A stretch of 64,000 bases of DNA, taken from contig NZ_JASGIV010000001.1 of the NCBI RefSeq assembly GCF_047654805.1, positions 3,472,001 to 3,536,000 on the forward strand, given 5' to 3'. The DNA comes from Pelomonas sp047654805 (GTDB lineage: Bacteria > Pseudomonadota > Gammaproteobacteria > Burkholderiales > Burkholderiaceae_C). Below the pieces are notes generated by a model. The model did no database searches. It saw only the letters and a list, made by a program, of their open reading frames with translations, and had not been told where the DNA came from. Shown here piece after piece: positions 33,515 to 41,734 of the stretch (position 1 is the first letter of the stretch; each line of letters starts with the position of its first letter). A program made the translations under genes and the position numbers.

Positions 33515-34497
33515 AGCCGGGGTTGATGGTCCAGCGTCCAGATGCCATGCGGCGATTTGCCCACCTTGACCTGGCGCACGACCTTACGCGTGACCGTGTC
33601 CACCTGCGTGAGCTTGCCGGCCCAGCGCGACGTGAACAGCAGCGTGCGGCCATCGGTCAGCAGCTCCATGTCGTCGGGGCCGGCCGGGCCGGGGAACTGG
33701 TCGACAACGGCAAGCGTCGTCAGGTCGATCTTGCTGATGGTGTTGGCCGCGCGGTTGCTGACCAGCACATGTCGCTTGTCGCCCCAAGCTCGGAAGGAAT
33801 GGGCACCGTCGCCGGTCTGGATGCGCTTGGCCAGCCTGGGCGCTGCACCGCTGACGTCCCATACTTCGACGAAGCGGTCACCCGTCAGGCCCACCAGCAA
33901 GAAGCGGTCATCCGGCGACAGGTAGATGTCGGCCGGCATCTTGCCGACCGGCTGCTTCCATTTGACGGCCTGCGTCGCCAGGTCGATGGCCAGCAGCTCG
34001 TCGCTGTCCTGCAGGCTGACATAAAGCGTCGTGCTCTTGGTGTCGATGTTCAGATGGCTGGGCGTCCTGGGAGCCGGGATGCGCTTGACCAGTTGCAGCG
34101 GCTCGGCTGCCACGCTGCCCTGCCAGCGGTAGAGATCAACACGGTCCAGCCGGTTAGACGCGGTGACGAACCACTTCATGTCCGGGGAGAAACGCAGGTG
34201 GTAGGGGTCGGAGATGCCACGCACCACGCGCTGCACTTCGGCCGTGCGCGGGTCGATGAAGGTCAGCGAATCGCCCAGCGCATTCGCGACGATCAGCGAC
34301 CTCTCGTCGGGTGACAGGTAAAGGTGGTGGGGCTCCTTGCCGGTGGGAATGCGCTTGACGACGGTAAAGCTGACCGGGTCGACGACTGCGATGTCTGCCG
34401 CCAGGGAATTGAGCACGAAGATCGGCGGACGCGTCGGCTGGGCCTGAGCCCCCAGTGCCACCAGCCATCCCAAGGCCAACGCCCAACTGCGCAACAT
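33511..34497 (-). CDS. exported YncE-like beta-propeller protein
   Basis: 328 aa with a signal peptide (MLRSWALALGWLVALGAQAQ). Seven-bladed propeller repeats of the YVTN/YncE type: VLNSLAADIAVVDPVSFTVVKRIPTGKEPHHLYLSPDERSL, then similar units through SNRAANTISKIDLTTLAVVDQF to KVGKSPHGIWTLD. Such proteins sit in the periplasm and may bind DNA, haem intermediates or other partners; no enzyme motif is seen. First gene of the five-gene cluster; its stop overlaps the deacetylase start (ATGA). Confidence 0.87.
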   Translation of the reverse strand: MLRSWALALGWLVALGAQAQPTRPPIFVLNSLAADIAVVDPVSFTVVKRIPTGKEPHHLYLSPDERSLIVANALGDSLTFIDPRTAEVQRVVRGISDPYHLRFSPDMKWFVTASNRLDRVDLYRWQGSVAAEPLQLVKRIPAPRTPSHLNIDTKSTTLYVSLQDSDELLAIDLATQAVKWKQPVGKMPADIYLSPDDRFLLVGLTGDRFVEVWDVSGAAPRLAKRIQTGDGAHSFRAWGDKRHVLVSNRAANTISKIDLTTLAVVDQFPGPAGPDDMELLTDGRTLLFTSRWAGKLTQVDTVTRKVVRQVKVGKSPHGIWTLDHQPRL

Positions 34498-34511
34498 TCC
34501 AGCACTCCAAG

Positions 34512-34536
34512 AAAAAGGGCGGCTCCATGCCGCCCT
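34512..34536 (-). terminator. Rho-independent terminator after the AIM24-family gene
   Basis: Minus-strand stem AGGGCGGC / GCCGCCCT with a 5-base loop and five Ts (34516-34512). It separates the AIM24-family gene from the five-gene cluster, whose promoter must lie in the last few bases or overlap this stem. Confidence 0.82.
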
Positions 34537-34602
34537 GACTGTCTCGGCTCTGAGTTTACCCGGGGGGGGGCTGCTCAGACTCTGCGCCAGGTCAAGCCGA
34601 AC

Positions 34603-35415
34603 TCAGTCGTCATCGCCCCCCAGCACACCGCCCAGGAGGCCGCCGGCGGCGAAGCCGCCCAGCACCGAGCCCTCCTCTCTGCGGCCACCGTTCTGCGGCG
34701 CCGCGGCGAAGATGCGGGAGGCCAGGCGCGAGAACGGCAGGCTCTGCAGCCAGACCTCGCCGGGGCCGGTCAGCTTGGCCAGGAACAGCCCTTCTCCGCC
34801 GAACAGGGCCGTCTTGATCTTGCCCACATACTGGATCTCGAAGTCCACGCCGGGCGTGTATGCCACCACGCAACCCGTGTCCACCAACAGAGTCTGCCCC
34901 GGCTGCAGCGTGCGCCTCACCACCGTGCCACCGGCATGCACAAAGGCCAGGCCGTCGCCCTCGAGCTTCTGCATGATGAAGCCCTCGCCACCAAAGAAGC
35001 CGGTGGACAGCTTGCGCTGGAACGCGATGCCCAGCGACACGCCACGCGCGGCACACAGGAAGGCATCCTTCTGGCAGATCAGTGTGCCGCCGAGCGCCGC
35101 CAATTCCATGGGCAGGATCTTGCCCGGATAGGGCGCGGCGAACGCCACGCGCAGCTTGCTGCTCGCTTGGTTGGTGTAGATGGTCGTGAATAGCGACTCG
35201 CCGGTGACCAGCCGCTTGCCCGCGCCGAGCAACTTGCCAAAGAAGCCACCCTGGTTGGCCGAGCCATCGCCGAACACGGTGTCCATGCTGATGCCGGCGT
35301 CCATGAACATCATCGAGCCTGCCTCGCCGATGGCTGCCTCGCCGGGGTCGAGCTCAACCTCGACGAACTGCATCTCCGCGCCCTTGATCTCGTAGTCCAC
35401 CACATCCATCGCCAT
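34603..35415 (-). CDS. AIM24/TIGR00266 family protein
   Basis: 270 aa from ATG 35415 (MAMDVVDYEIKGAEMQFVEVELDPGEAAIGEAG). The AIM24 fold is seen from the repeated Gly-rich strands: SMMFMDAGISMDT, GGEGFIMQKLEGDGLAFVHAGG, LLVDTGCVVAYTPGVDFEIQYVG, GGEGLFLAKLTGPGEVWLQSLPF. It ends in a Gly/Asp tail. Cytoplasmic; the bacterial family has no firmly known function, though the yeast name protein is mitochondrial. It is divergent from the GbsR-type regulator across a 106-base region with an operator-like palindrome. Confidence 0.87.
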   Translation of the reverse strand: MAMDVVDYEIKGAEMQFVEVELDPGEAAIGEAGSMMFMDAGISMDTVFGDGSANQGGFFGKLLGAGKRLVTGESLFTTIYTNQASSKLRVAFAAPYPGKILPMELAALGGTLICQKDAFLCAARGVSLGIAFQRKLSTGFFGGEGFIMQKLEGDGLAFVHAGGTVVRRTLQPGQTLLVDTGCVVAYTPGVDFEIQYVGKIKTALFGGEGLFLAKLTGPGEVWLQSLPFSRLASRIFAAAPQNGGRREEGSVLGGFAAGGLLGGVLGGDDD

Positions 35416-35475
35416 GCAACCGCTCCTGTCAGGGAAAACGGGCCGCATGATAGCTACGGTGGGTTTAACGATCTT

Positions 35476-35499
35476 AAATTTCTCTATTGACAGAAATTT
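35476..35499. promoter_or_regulatory. operator-like palindrome upstream of the GbsR-type regulator
   Basis: AAATTTCT (35476-35483) and AGAAATTT (35492-35499) are perfect inverted arms 8 bases apart. It overlaps the -35 TTGACA (35487-35492), so binding would block the promoter; likely site for autoregulation by the adjacent regulator. Confidence 0.6.
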
Positions 35500-35514
35500 C
35501 CGTCGAAGTACGCT
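35487..35514 (+). promoter_or_regulatory. sigma-70-type promoter of the GbsR-type gene
   Basis: TTGACA at 35487-35492, 16 bases, then TACGCT at 35509-35514. A perfect -35 with a fair -10, 8 bases before the ATG at 35522, so the message would be leaderless or nearly so; a start further along is also possible. Confidence 0.5.
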
Positions 35515-35521
35515 ATCAATC

Positions 35522-36112
35522 ATGGAACTCACTGACATCGGCCGCCGCTTCATCGTCCACTGGGGCGAGATGGGATCCAACTGGGGTGTGAATCGCAGCG
35601 TGGCGCAGATCCACGCGCTGCTCTACGCGCACGGCCAGCCTCTGCATGCAGAGGAGATCGCCGACACGCTGTCCCTGGCGCGCTCCAACGTCAGCAACAG
35701 CCTCAAGGAACTGCTGAACTGGCGATTGATCCGCGTGACCCATCTGCTGGGTGACCGGCGCGACTACTACGAAACGTCGGGCGACGTGTGGGAGCTGTTC
35801 CGCACCATCGTGCGCGAGCGCAAGGAGCGTGAGTTCGACCCGACCGTGGCACTTTTGCGCGAGTTGTCGGCCGATCCGCGGCTAGCCGCCGAGCCACCGG
35901 CGATGCAGGACCGGCTGCGCAGCACGCTGGACTTCATGCAGACGCTCGGCAGTTGGAGCGACGAGATGCTGCGGCTCACGCCTGCCACGCTGGAGAAGAT
36001 CCTGCGGCTGGGTGCGCAGGTGCAGCGTTTCGTGCGGCCGGGTGACAGCAGTGAGCACGCGGTGACGGCCGCCGTCTTTCCGGCCACGCCGCCGATTCCT
36101 CCCATGGGATAG
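35522..36112 (+). CDS. GbsR/MarR-type transcriptional regulator
   Basis: 196 aa from ATG 35522 (MELTDIGRRFIVHWGEMGSNWGVNRSVAQIHALLY), which opens like the GbsR group of MarR regulators. The winged HTH is HAEEIADTLSLARSNVSNSLKELLNWRLIRVTHLLGDRRDYYE, followed by a helical dimer part. Earlier in-frame ATGs would put the -35 box inside the gene. Likely controls its own promoter and possibly the DCC gene, whose upstream region shares GACAGAAAT with the operator. A terminator follows. Confidence 0.88.
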   Translation: MELTDIGRRFIVHWGEMGSNWGVNRSVAQIHALLYAHGQPLHAEEIADTLSLARSNVSNSLKELLNWRLIRVTHLLGDRRDYYETSGDVWELFRTIVRERKEREFDPTVALLRELSADPRLAAEPPAMQDRLRSTLDFMQTLGSWSDEMLRLTPATLEKILRLGAQVQRFVRPGDSSEHAVTAAVFPATPPIPPMG

Positions 36113-36126
36113 CACCGACGAAATGC

Positions 36127-36154
36127 GAGGCCCAGCCAACGGGCCTCTTTTTTT
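36127..36154 (+). terminator. Rho-independent terminator after the GbsR-type gene
   Basis: Stem GAGGCCC (36127-36133) / GGGCCTC (36141-36147) with a 7-base loop and seven Ts. It separates the regulator from the DCC gene. Confidence 0.85.
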
Positions 36155-36189
36155 GCCAGCGATTTTCACTACAGACAGAAATAACTGCC

Positions 36190-36624
36190 ATGAATGCAAA
36201 CAAAAGCGTCCATACGGTCTACTACGACGGCGCCTGCCGGCTGTGCCGCGGCGAGATGGAGTTGCTGATGCAACGCAACGCCGCGGGCCTGCTGGCCTTC
36301 GTCGACATTGCCGCACCAGGCTTCGACCCCACGCTGCTCGGCCCGGATCTCGACGCGATGTCGAGCCTCATGCACGTCCGCACACCCAATGGCACCTGGC
36401 TCGTTGGCATCCCCGCCTTCGAGGTCATCTACGCCGCCACCGGCTTCACCCGCGTGGCACGTTGGCTGCGCAGGCCGTGGGTCGCCCGCTTCGCCGCCCG
36501 CGCCTATCCATGGGTCGTGCGCAACCGCTACCGGCTGCCCCATGCGCTGGTGCACGGCTTTCTGCGTGCGCAGGACCGCGCCCATCCCCTGCCCTGCACC
36601 GACGGCAGTTGCAGCCTGCGCTGA
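36190..36624 (+). CDS. DCC-family thiol-disulfide oxidoreductase-like protein (DUF393)
   Basis: 144 aa. The family mark DxxCxxC is at YYDGACRLCRGEM (Asp13, Cys16, Cys19), followed by a conserved mid part (VGIPAFEVIYAATGFTRVARWL) and a C-terminal Cys pair (PCTDGSCSLR). It is probably a thioredoxin-like redox protein; no signal peptide is seen. Upstream, CAGACAGAAATAAC (36171-36184) repeats the core of the operator found before the regulator. Followed by a small membrane protein and a damaged SDR gene. Confidence 0.85.
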   Translation: MNANKSVHTVYYDGACRLCRGEMELLMQRNAAGLLAFVDIAAPGFDPTLLGPDLDAMSSLMHVRTPNGTWLVGIPAFEVIYAATGFTRVARWLRRPWVARFAARAYPWVVRNRYRLPHALVHGFLRAQDRAHPLPCTDGSCSLR

Positions 36625-36656
36625 GGCACCTGCCCTTTCAACCCAAGGAGAGCACC

Positions 36657-37022
36657 ATGTCGGAACTGAACTTCACCGTCACCCTCATCATCGCCATCGT
36701 CGGCCCCATCGTCGCGATCAGCTACCTTCGGCCCATCCTGATCCCCGTGCTGAACTCGATGTGCCCCGAGCCCTTGCCTGGCGCGGCCGGCGCGCAGTTC
36801 TGGGTGCGCAGTGCCTACGTGCTGGCCGTGGCAGGCACACTGGTGCTGGCCCTGGTGTTCGGCGAGTTCACCGGCGAGCCGCTGACTGCCATCCATCGCG
36901 CACTGCTGCTGACGGCGGCAGGCTGCTTCGTCAGCATCGCAACCATCGCGCAGCGTGTCTGGGCGCCCGTGCAGCGGCGCATGGTCGCCACCGAACACCC
37001 TGATGGCCGGCGCCTGGATTGA
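36657..37022 (+). CDS. small membrane protein, 121 aa, unknown function
   Basis: From ATG 36657 with Shine-Dalgarno AAGGAG. Three hydrophobic segments: TVTLIIAIVGPIVAISYL, AYVLAVAGTLVLALVFG and ALLLTAAGCFVSIATIA. I do not recognise a named family. It sits between the DCC gene and the SDR remnant, only 3 bases before the latter, so was probably part of one operon with them; such genes are found together in related bacteria. Confidence 0.72.
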   Translation: MSELNFTVTLIIAIVGPIVAISYLRPILIPVLNSMCPEPLPGAAGAQFWVRSAYVLAVAGTLVLALVFGEFTGEPLTAIHRALLLTAAGCFVSIATIAQRVWAPVQRRMVATEHPDGRRLD

Positions 37023-37025
37023 GCC

Positions 37026-37934
37026 ATGAAGGTCCTCGTCATCGGTGCAGGCGGCTTCATCGGCCGCCACATCTGCGCGACGCTCGCCAAGGCCGGGCAT
37101 GAGGCGGTGCGGGCCAGCTTGAGGCCCTTCACTGCCTGGGAACGTCCAGGAGCCTGGAAGCCCCTGCTGGCGGGCGTGGACGGTGCTGTCTACGCGGCGG
37201 GCTGCCTGCGCGACCAGGCCGGCAGCGCCCTCGATCTGCTGGACCTGCTGCACCACCGCGCTCCGTTCGCCCTGGCGCGCGCCTGCGACACCGAGGGCGT
37301 TGCTCGCCTCGTGCATTTCTCGGCGCTGTGCGGCGGAATCAGCGCCTATGCGCGCAGCAAGCATGCGGGAGAGGTCGCGCTTGCCGGACGCGCCTTCATC
37401 GTGCGGCCCAGCCTCGTTATCGGGCCAGGTGGCGTCAGCAGTCACATGCTGGAGCTCCTGAGCCGCCTGCCCTGGCTGCCCCTGCCTGCCAGCGTGGCGC
37501 GCTGCCGGGTACAGCCCATCCGCGCGCAAGACCTGGCCGCCGGCATCGTCGCCGCGCTCACCTCGCCCACGCCCGCCGCCTCGTGGACGGCCATGGGTCC
37601 CGAAGCCGCGACGGTGGCGGACTGGATCGCTCGTCGCCGTGCCGCACGCGGCAGCTCTCGCTCAACCGCTCACGGGCGCCTGGCTCGCCCACACCGCGGG
37701 TTGGCTGCTGACGACGCCGTGGTTGCTGCTATCCGTCGCGCTTTCCGTGCTGGCGGGCGGCTGCTTGCTGCCGGTGCTGTGGCTGCAATGCCGGATGGCT
37801 CGCGAAATCGAGGCCGCCCGCGCAAAGCGTCGGCAGCCAGGCGCTATGTACCGTCGCTGGCAGGTCGCATGGGAGCGCCTGGGAGCGCCTGGGCTACCCG
37901 GCCTTCGCGACCATGCTGGGGATGTGCTGCCTGA
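37026..37934 (+). pseudogene. truncated NAD(P)-binding SDR-type epimerase, C-terminal domain lost
   Basis: Residues 1 to about 203 are a good extended/atypical SDR: GAGGFIGRHI nucleotide site, YARSKHAGE with the YxxxK pair, and RCRVQPIRAQDLAAGIVAAL. After GPEAATVADWIA the frame turns to low-complexity Arg/Ala/Gly sequence without family likeness, while another frame at once reads as part of a DUF2269 protein. The usual remaining part of the SDR, and the DoxX-like membrane domain often fused to it, are missing. An internal deletion near 37630-37665 joining two neighbouring genes is the simplest explanation. The frame remains open to 37934. Confidence 0.7.
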
Positions 37935-37963
37935 TGGTGAACAAGCCTCCGCTGTGGGCCTGA
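37639..37963 (+). pseudogene. DUF2269-family membrane protein remnant, truncated and frameshifted
   Basis: In frame from 37639 the sequence reads LAQPLTGAWLAHTAGWLL, TTPWLLLSVALSVLAGGCLL and PVLWLQCRMAREIEAARAKR, typical of the middle of DUF2269 proteins; about 60 N-terminal residues are gone. At 37870-37889 a 10-bp tandem duplication shifts the frame. Skipping one copy restores ERLGYPAFATMLGMCCLMV then NKPPLWA and a stop at 37961-37963, the expected end. Thus two lesions: loss of the front half and a slippage-like duplication. Confidence 0.75.
37870..37889 (+). repeat. 10-bp tandem duplication causing a frameshift
   Basis: TGGGAGCGCC occurs twice in a row (37870-37879, 37880-37889). Removing one copy restores the DUF2269 reading frame to its stop. 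Confidence 0.85.
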
Positions 37964-37992
37964 GCCCGCTTGGACAGCGCGAGCATTGCGGC

Positions 37993-38022
37993 AAAAAAGC
38001 CGATCCCTTGCGGAATCGGCTT
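37993..38022 (-). terminator. Rho-independent terminator after phaB
   Basis: Minus-strand stem AAGCCGAT / ATCGGCTT (38022-38015 and 38004-37997), extended by inner G-C pairs, and then six Ts (37998-37993). It ends the phaCAB transcript. Confidence 0.8.
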
Positions 38023-38047
38023 GGCAGGCGGGAGGTTCCGCAGGCGA

Positions 38048-38785
38048 TCAACCCATGTGCAGGCCGCCGTTGCAGGAGAAGTCAGCACCGGTCGTGAAGC
38101 CGCTGTCGTCCCCGGCCAGCCAGGTGACGACAGAGCCGATCTCTTCCGGAGTGCCCAGGCGCTTCACCGGGATGGTCGCGACGATCTTGTCCAGGATCTC
38201 GGGCTTGATGGCCTTGACCATGTCGGTGCCGATGTAGCCGGGGCTCACGGTGTTGACCGTCACGCCCTTGCTTGCCAACTCCTGGGCCAACGCCATCGTG
38301 AAACCATGCATGCCGGCCTTGGCGGCCGAGTAGTTGGTCTGGCCGGCCTGTCCCTTCTCGCCGTTGACGGAGCTGATCTGGATGATGCGGCCCCAGCCCT
38401 TCTCGACCATGCCCGGCACGACCTGCTTGGTCACGTTGAACATGGAGTTCAGGTTGGTGTCGATGACGGCCTTCCAGTCCTCGGGCGTCATCTTCAGGAA
38501 CATGCGGTCCTTGGTGATACCGGCGTTGTTGACGAGGACGTCTATGGCACCGTGTTCGCTGATGGCCTTGGTGAAAGCCTCCACCGTCGAGCCCCAGTCG
38601 GCCACGTTGCCGACCGAAGCGTGGAACGTGAAGCCCAGGGCCTTCTGCTCATCCAGCCACTTCTGGTAGTCGCGGCTGGGGCCGCAACCGGCGATGACCT
38701 TGAAGCCCGCCTTGGCCAGCTTCTGGCAGATGGCGGTGCCGATGCCGCCCATGCCGCCGGTCACGTAGGCAATCTTTTGGCTCAT
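38048..38785 (-). CDS. phaB: acetoacetyl-CoA reductase PhaB
   Basis: 245 aa SDR enzyme reducing acetoacetyl-CoA to (R)-3-hydroxybutyryl-CoA with NADPH. Nucleotide site TGGMGGIGTAI, NNAG, catalytic Ser in QISSVNGEKGQAGQ, and YSAAK. The VNGEKGQFGQTNY-like stretch and the N-terminus MSQKIAYVTGGMGGIGT are diagnostic for PhaB over FabG. It is 34 bases after phaA, last of the operon, with Shine-Dalgarno AGGAGA. Confidence 0.95.
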   Translation of the reverse strand: MSQKIAYVTGGMGGIGTAICQKLAKAGFKVIAGCGPSRDYQKWLDEQKALGFTFHASVGNVADWGSTVEAFTKAISEHGAIDVLVNNAGITKDRMFLKMTPEDWKAVIDTNLNSMFNVTKQVVPGMVEKGWGRIIQISSVNGEKGQAGQTNYSAAKAGMHGFTMALAQELASKGVTVNTVSPGYIGTDMVKAIKPEILDKIVATIPVKRLGTPEEIGSVVTWLAGDDSGFTTGADFSCNGGLHMG

Positions 38786-38819
38786 TGGATGTCTCCTGTC
38801 GTGGTGGGTGATAGTTTTC

Positions 38820-40004
38820 TCAGCGCTCGACGGTCAGGGCCACGCCCATGCCACCGCCGATGCACAGCGACGCGATGCCCTTCTTGGCGTCGCGCTTGAC
38901 CATTTCATGCAGCAGCGTGACGAGCACGCGGCAGCCGCTAGCGCCGATGGGGTGGCCCAGCGCGATGGCGCCGCCGTTGACGTTGACCTTGCTGGTATCC
39001 CAACCCATCTCGTTGTGCACGGCGCAGGCCTGGGCCGCGAATGCCTCGTTGATCTCCAGCAGGTCCAGGTCGGAGGGCTTCCAACCGGCGCGCTCCAGCG
39101 CCTTGCGCGCAGCGGGAACCGGACCCATGCCCATGTAGGCCGGGTCCAGGCCGGCCGAGGCGTAGGAGGCGATGCGCGCCAACGGCGTCAGGCCCAGGGC
39201 CGCGGCCTTGGCGGCCGTCATGACCACCACACCGGCCGCGCCGTCATTCAGGCCCGAGGCATTGCCAGCGGTCACGCTGCCGGCCTTGTCGAAGGCGGGA
39301 CGCAGGCCGGCCAGGGCCTCGGCGTTGGATTTGCGGTTGATGAACTCGTCGGCCGAGAAGACGATGGGGTCCCCCTTCTTCTGCGGGATCGTGAAGGGCA
39401 CGATCTCGTCCTTGAAGCGGCCGGCGTCCTGGGCCGCAGCGGCCTTCTGCTGGCTGGCCAGAGCGAGTGCATCCTGCTGCTCGCGGGTGATGCCGTACTT
39501 CTTGGCGACGTTCTCGGCGGTGATGCCCATGTGGTACTGGTTGTACACGTCCCACAGGCCGTCAACGATCATGGTGTCGATCATCTTCCAGTCGCCCATG
39601 CGCTGGCCGTCACGCGAGTTGGGCAGCACGTGGGGGCTCAGGCTCATGCTCTCCTGGCCGCCGGCGATGATGATCTCGCTGTCGCCATCGCGGATGGCCT
39701 GCGCGGCAAGCATTACGGCCTTCAGGCCCGAACCGCAGACTTTGTTGATAGTCATGGCCGGCACCGCCTGGGGCAGGCCAGACTTGATGACGGCTTGTCG
39801 GGCCGGGTTCTGGCCCACGCCGGCCGTCAACACCTGGCCGAGGATGACCTCGCCGATCTGGTCACCCGCCAGGCCGGTGCGACGAAGCAGGTCCTGGATG
39901 ACAGCGGAGCCCAGCTCGCTGGCGGGCGTCTTGGCGAGCGTGCCGCCGAACTTGCCGATGGCGGTACGGGCCGCGGCGACGATGACGATGTCTTGCTGAC
40001 TCAT
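38820..40004 (-). CDS. phaA: acetyl-CoA C-acetyltransferase PhaA
   Basis: 394 aa from ATG 40004 (MSQQDIVIVAAARTAIGKFGG); the frame is open upstream but that lies in phaC. Condenses two acetyl-CoA to acetoacetyl-CoA. Catalytic Cys in NKVCGSGLKA (about residue 88), His in GHPIGASGCR and second Cys in SLCIGGGMG are intact; NEAFAAQ is also there. It starts 13 bases after the phaC stop and supplies PhaB. Confidence 0.95.
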   Translation of the reverse strand: MSQQDIVIVAAARTAIGKFGGTLAKTPASELGSAVIQDLLRRTGLAGDQIGEVILGQVLTAGVGQNPARQAVIKSGLPQAVPAMTINKVCGSGLKAVMLAAQAIRDGDSEIIIAGGQESMSLSPHVLPNSRDGQRMGDWKMIDTMIVDGLWDVYNQYHMGITAENVAKKYGITREQQDALALASQQKAAAAQDAGRFKDEIVPFTIPQKKGDPIVFSADEFINRKSNAEALAGLRPAFDKAGSVTAGNASGLNDGAAGVVVMTAAKAAALGLTPLARIASYASAGLDPAYMGMGPVPAARKALERAGWKPSDLDLLEINEAFAAQACAVHNEMGWDTSKVNVNGGAIALGHPIGASGCRVLVTLLHEMVKRDAKKGIASLCIGGGMGVALTVER

Positions 40005-40017
40005 GGTGAGGTCTCCT

Positions 40018-41691
40018 TCAGGCTTTGACTTTGACGTAGCGACCGGGCGCGGGCTCGATCGCCTTGAACTTGCGGCTGCCCGGCGCCTTGGGCGCGGGCT
40101 TGCGTGGGCCTGCATGCGAGGCCAGCCAGGCGGACCAGTCGGTCCACCAACTGCCCGGATGCTCGGTCGCGCTCTTCAGCCATGCCTCGGGGTCGGCGGG
40201 CAGCGCCGCGCTCCTGGCGATCCAGTGGCTGCGCTTGCCTTTGGCCGGCGGGTTGATGACACCCGCGATGTGGCCCGAGGCGCCCATGACGAAGCGCTTC
40301 TTGCCATTGAGGATCTGCGTGTTCCGGTAGGCGGCCTGCCAGGGCACGATGTGGTCCTCGCGGGAGCCGTAGACGTAGACCGGGGCCTCGATGGCACCCA
40401 GGTCCAGCGTCTCGCCGCAGACGGTCAGTCGGCCCGGCTGCTTCAGTTCGTTCTGCAGATAGGTGTGGCGCAGGTACCAGCAGTACATCGGCCCGGGCAG
40501 GTTGGTCGAGTCACCGTTCCAGTACAGCAGGTCGAAGGCCGGCGGCGCCTCGCCCTTGAGATAGTTGCCGACTACGTAGTTCCAGACCAGGTCGTTGGGG
40601 CGCAGGAAGCTGAAGGTCGTAGCCAGCTCCTGGCCATGCAACAGTTGCGGGCCCTGCGGCGCCTCGGCGCCCAACGTGGCTTCACGCAGCCGAACGGAAG
40701 CCTCGTCGACGAAAATGTCCAGGATGCCGTTGTCGGCAAAGTCCAGCAGCGTGGTCAGCAGAGTGAGGCTGGCTGCCGCCTGCTCGCCGCGGGCGGCCAG
40801 CACTGCGAGCGCCGTCGCGAGGATGGTGCCGCCTACACAGAAGCCCAGCGCGTTGATCTGCTCCTGACCGGAGATCTCCTGCACGACACGGATGGCCTGG
40901 ACGGCCCCGTGCTCGATGTAATCGTCCCAGCCCAGGTGCTTGACCGAATCGTCAGGGTTGCGCCAGCTGACGACGAAGACGCGGTGCCCCTCGGAGACGG
41001 CATAGCGGATCAACGAGTTGTCCGGCTGCAGGTCGAGGATGTAGAACTTGTTGATGCAGGGCGGCACCAGCAGGAAGGGTCGGGCATGCACCGTCTTCGT
41101 CAGCGGCGCGTACTCGATGAGCTGGAACAGCTCATTCTCAAACACGATGCTGCCGGCCGTCGTCGCGACGTTCTTGCCTACCTCGAAGGCGCTTTCGTCG
41201 GTCTGCGACACATGGCCGCGTTGCACGTCGCCCCACAGATGCTGCAGGCCTCGGGCAAGAGTCTCGCCGTGGCTGTCCAGGGCCAGTTTCTGCGCCTCGG
41301 GGTTCAGGGCCAGGAAGTTGCTTGGCGAGGCTGCATCGACGAACTGCTGCACGGCGAAGCGAATGCGTGCCTTGGTCTTGTCGTCGGCCTCCACCTGCTC
41401 GGCCATCCTGCCCAGCGTGCGGCCATTGAGCAGGTAGAGCTGGGTCATGAAGCTGGCAGCCGGGCTGGCCCGCCATTCGGGCGCGGCGAAGCGGCGGTCG
41501 CCGACGGCCGGAGCCTCGCCCTGTCCCAGCGAGGCGTTCCACAGGGCCGTAGCCTGCTTCAGGTAGTCGGCCTGAAGTTCGGCCAGCGCCGTCGGCGAGA
41601 TCTGCGGCAGATGCGCCATCTGCTGCATCAGCTCCGCGAAGGGCTGCGCCTCCATCCCGGGCGGCGCGTCGTTCTTCTTGCGAGTGGCCAT
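40018..41691 (-). CDS. phaC: class I poly(3-hydroxyalkanoate) synthase PhaC
   Basis: 557 aa from ATG 41691 (MATRKKNDAPPGM), preceded by AGGAAG; a longer frame to 41802 would place a promoter inside the gene. It polymerises (R)-3-hydroxybutyryl-CoA on granule surfaces. Lipase-box-like GFCVGG with catalytic Cys (about 283), Asp in YGSREDHIVPW and His in ASGHIAGVINPP form the triad. The length and presence of phaA/phaB fit the class I single-subunit type. First gene of phaCAB; a sigma-54-like promoter lies 46 bases upstream. Confidence 0.95.
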   Translation of the reverse strand: MATRKKNDAPPGMEAQPFAELMQQMAHLPQISPTALAELQADYLKQATALWNASLGQGEAPAVGDRRFAAPEWRASPAASFMTQLYLLNGRTLGRMAEQVEADDKTKARIRFAVQQFVDAASPSNFLALNPEAQKLALDSHGETLARGLQHLWGDVQRGHVSQTDESAFEVGKNVATTAGSIVFENELFQLIEYAPLTKTVHARPFLLVPPCINKFYILDLQPDNSLIRYAVSEGHRVFVVSWRNPDDSVKHLGWDDYIEHGAVQAIRVVQEISGQEQINALGFCVGGTILATALAVLAARGEQAAASLTLLTTLLDFADNGILDIFVDEASVRLREATLGAEAPQGPQLLHGQELATTFSFLRPNDLVWNYVVGNYLKGEAPPAFDLLYWNGDSTNLPGPMYCWYLRHTYLQNELKQPGRLTVCGETLDLGAIEAPVYVYGSREDHIVPWQAAYRNTQILNGKKRFVMGASGHIAGVINPPAKGKRSHWIARSAALPADPEAWLKSATEHPGSWWTDWSAWLASHAGPRKPAPKAPGSRKFKAIEPAPGRYVKVKA

Positions 41692-41734
41692 GTCTTCCTC
41701 GGATCTCCCGCCGCGGCGGCGTTGTCTCGGTCCG

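Noticed and set aside
36456..36474. TGGCACG-TTGG-CTGCG, a GG-N10-GC match resembling a sigma-54 promoter
   Set aside because: It lies in the middle of the DCC coding sequence, the -12 part is poor (CTGCG), and the next gene start is nearly 200 bases away with its own context; probably coding chance.
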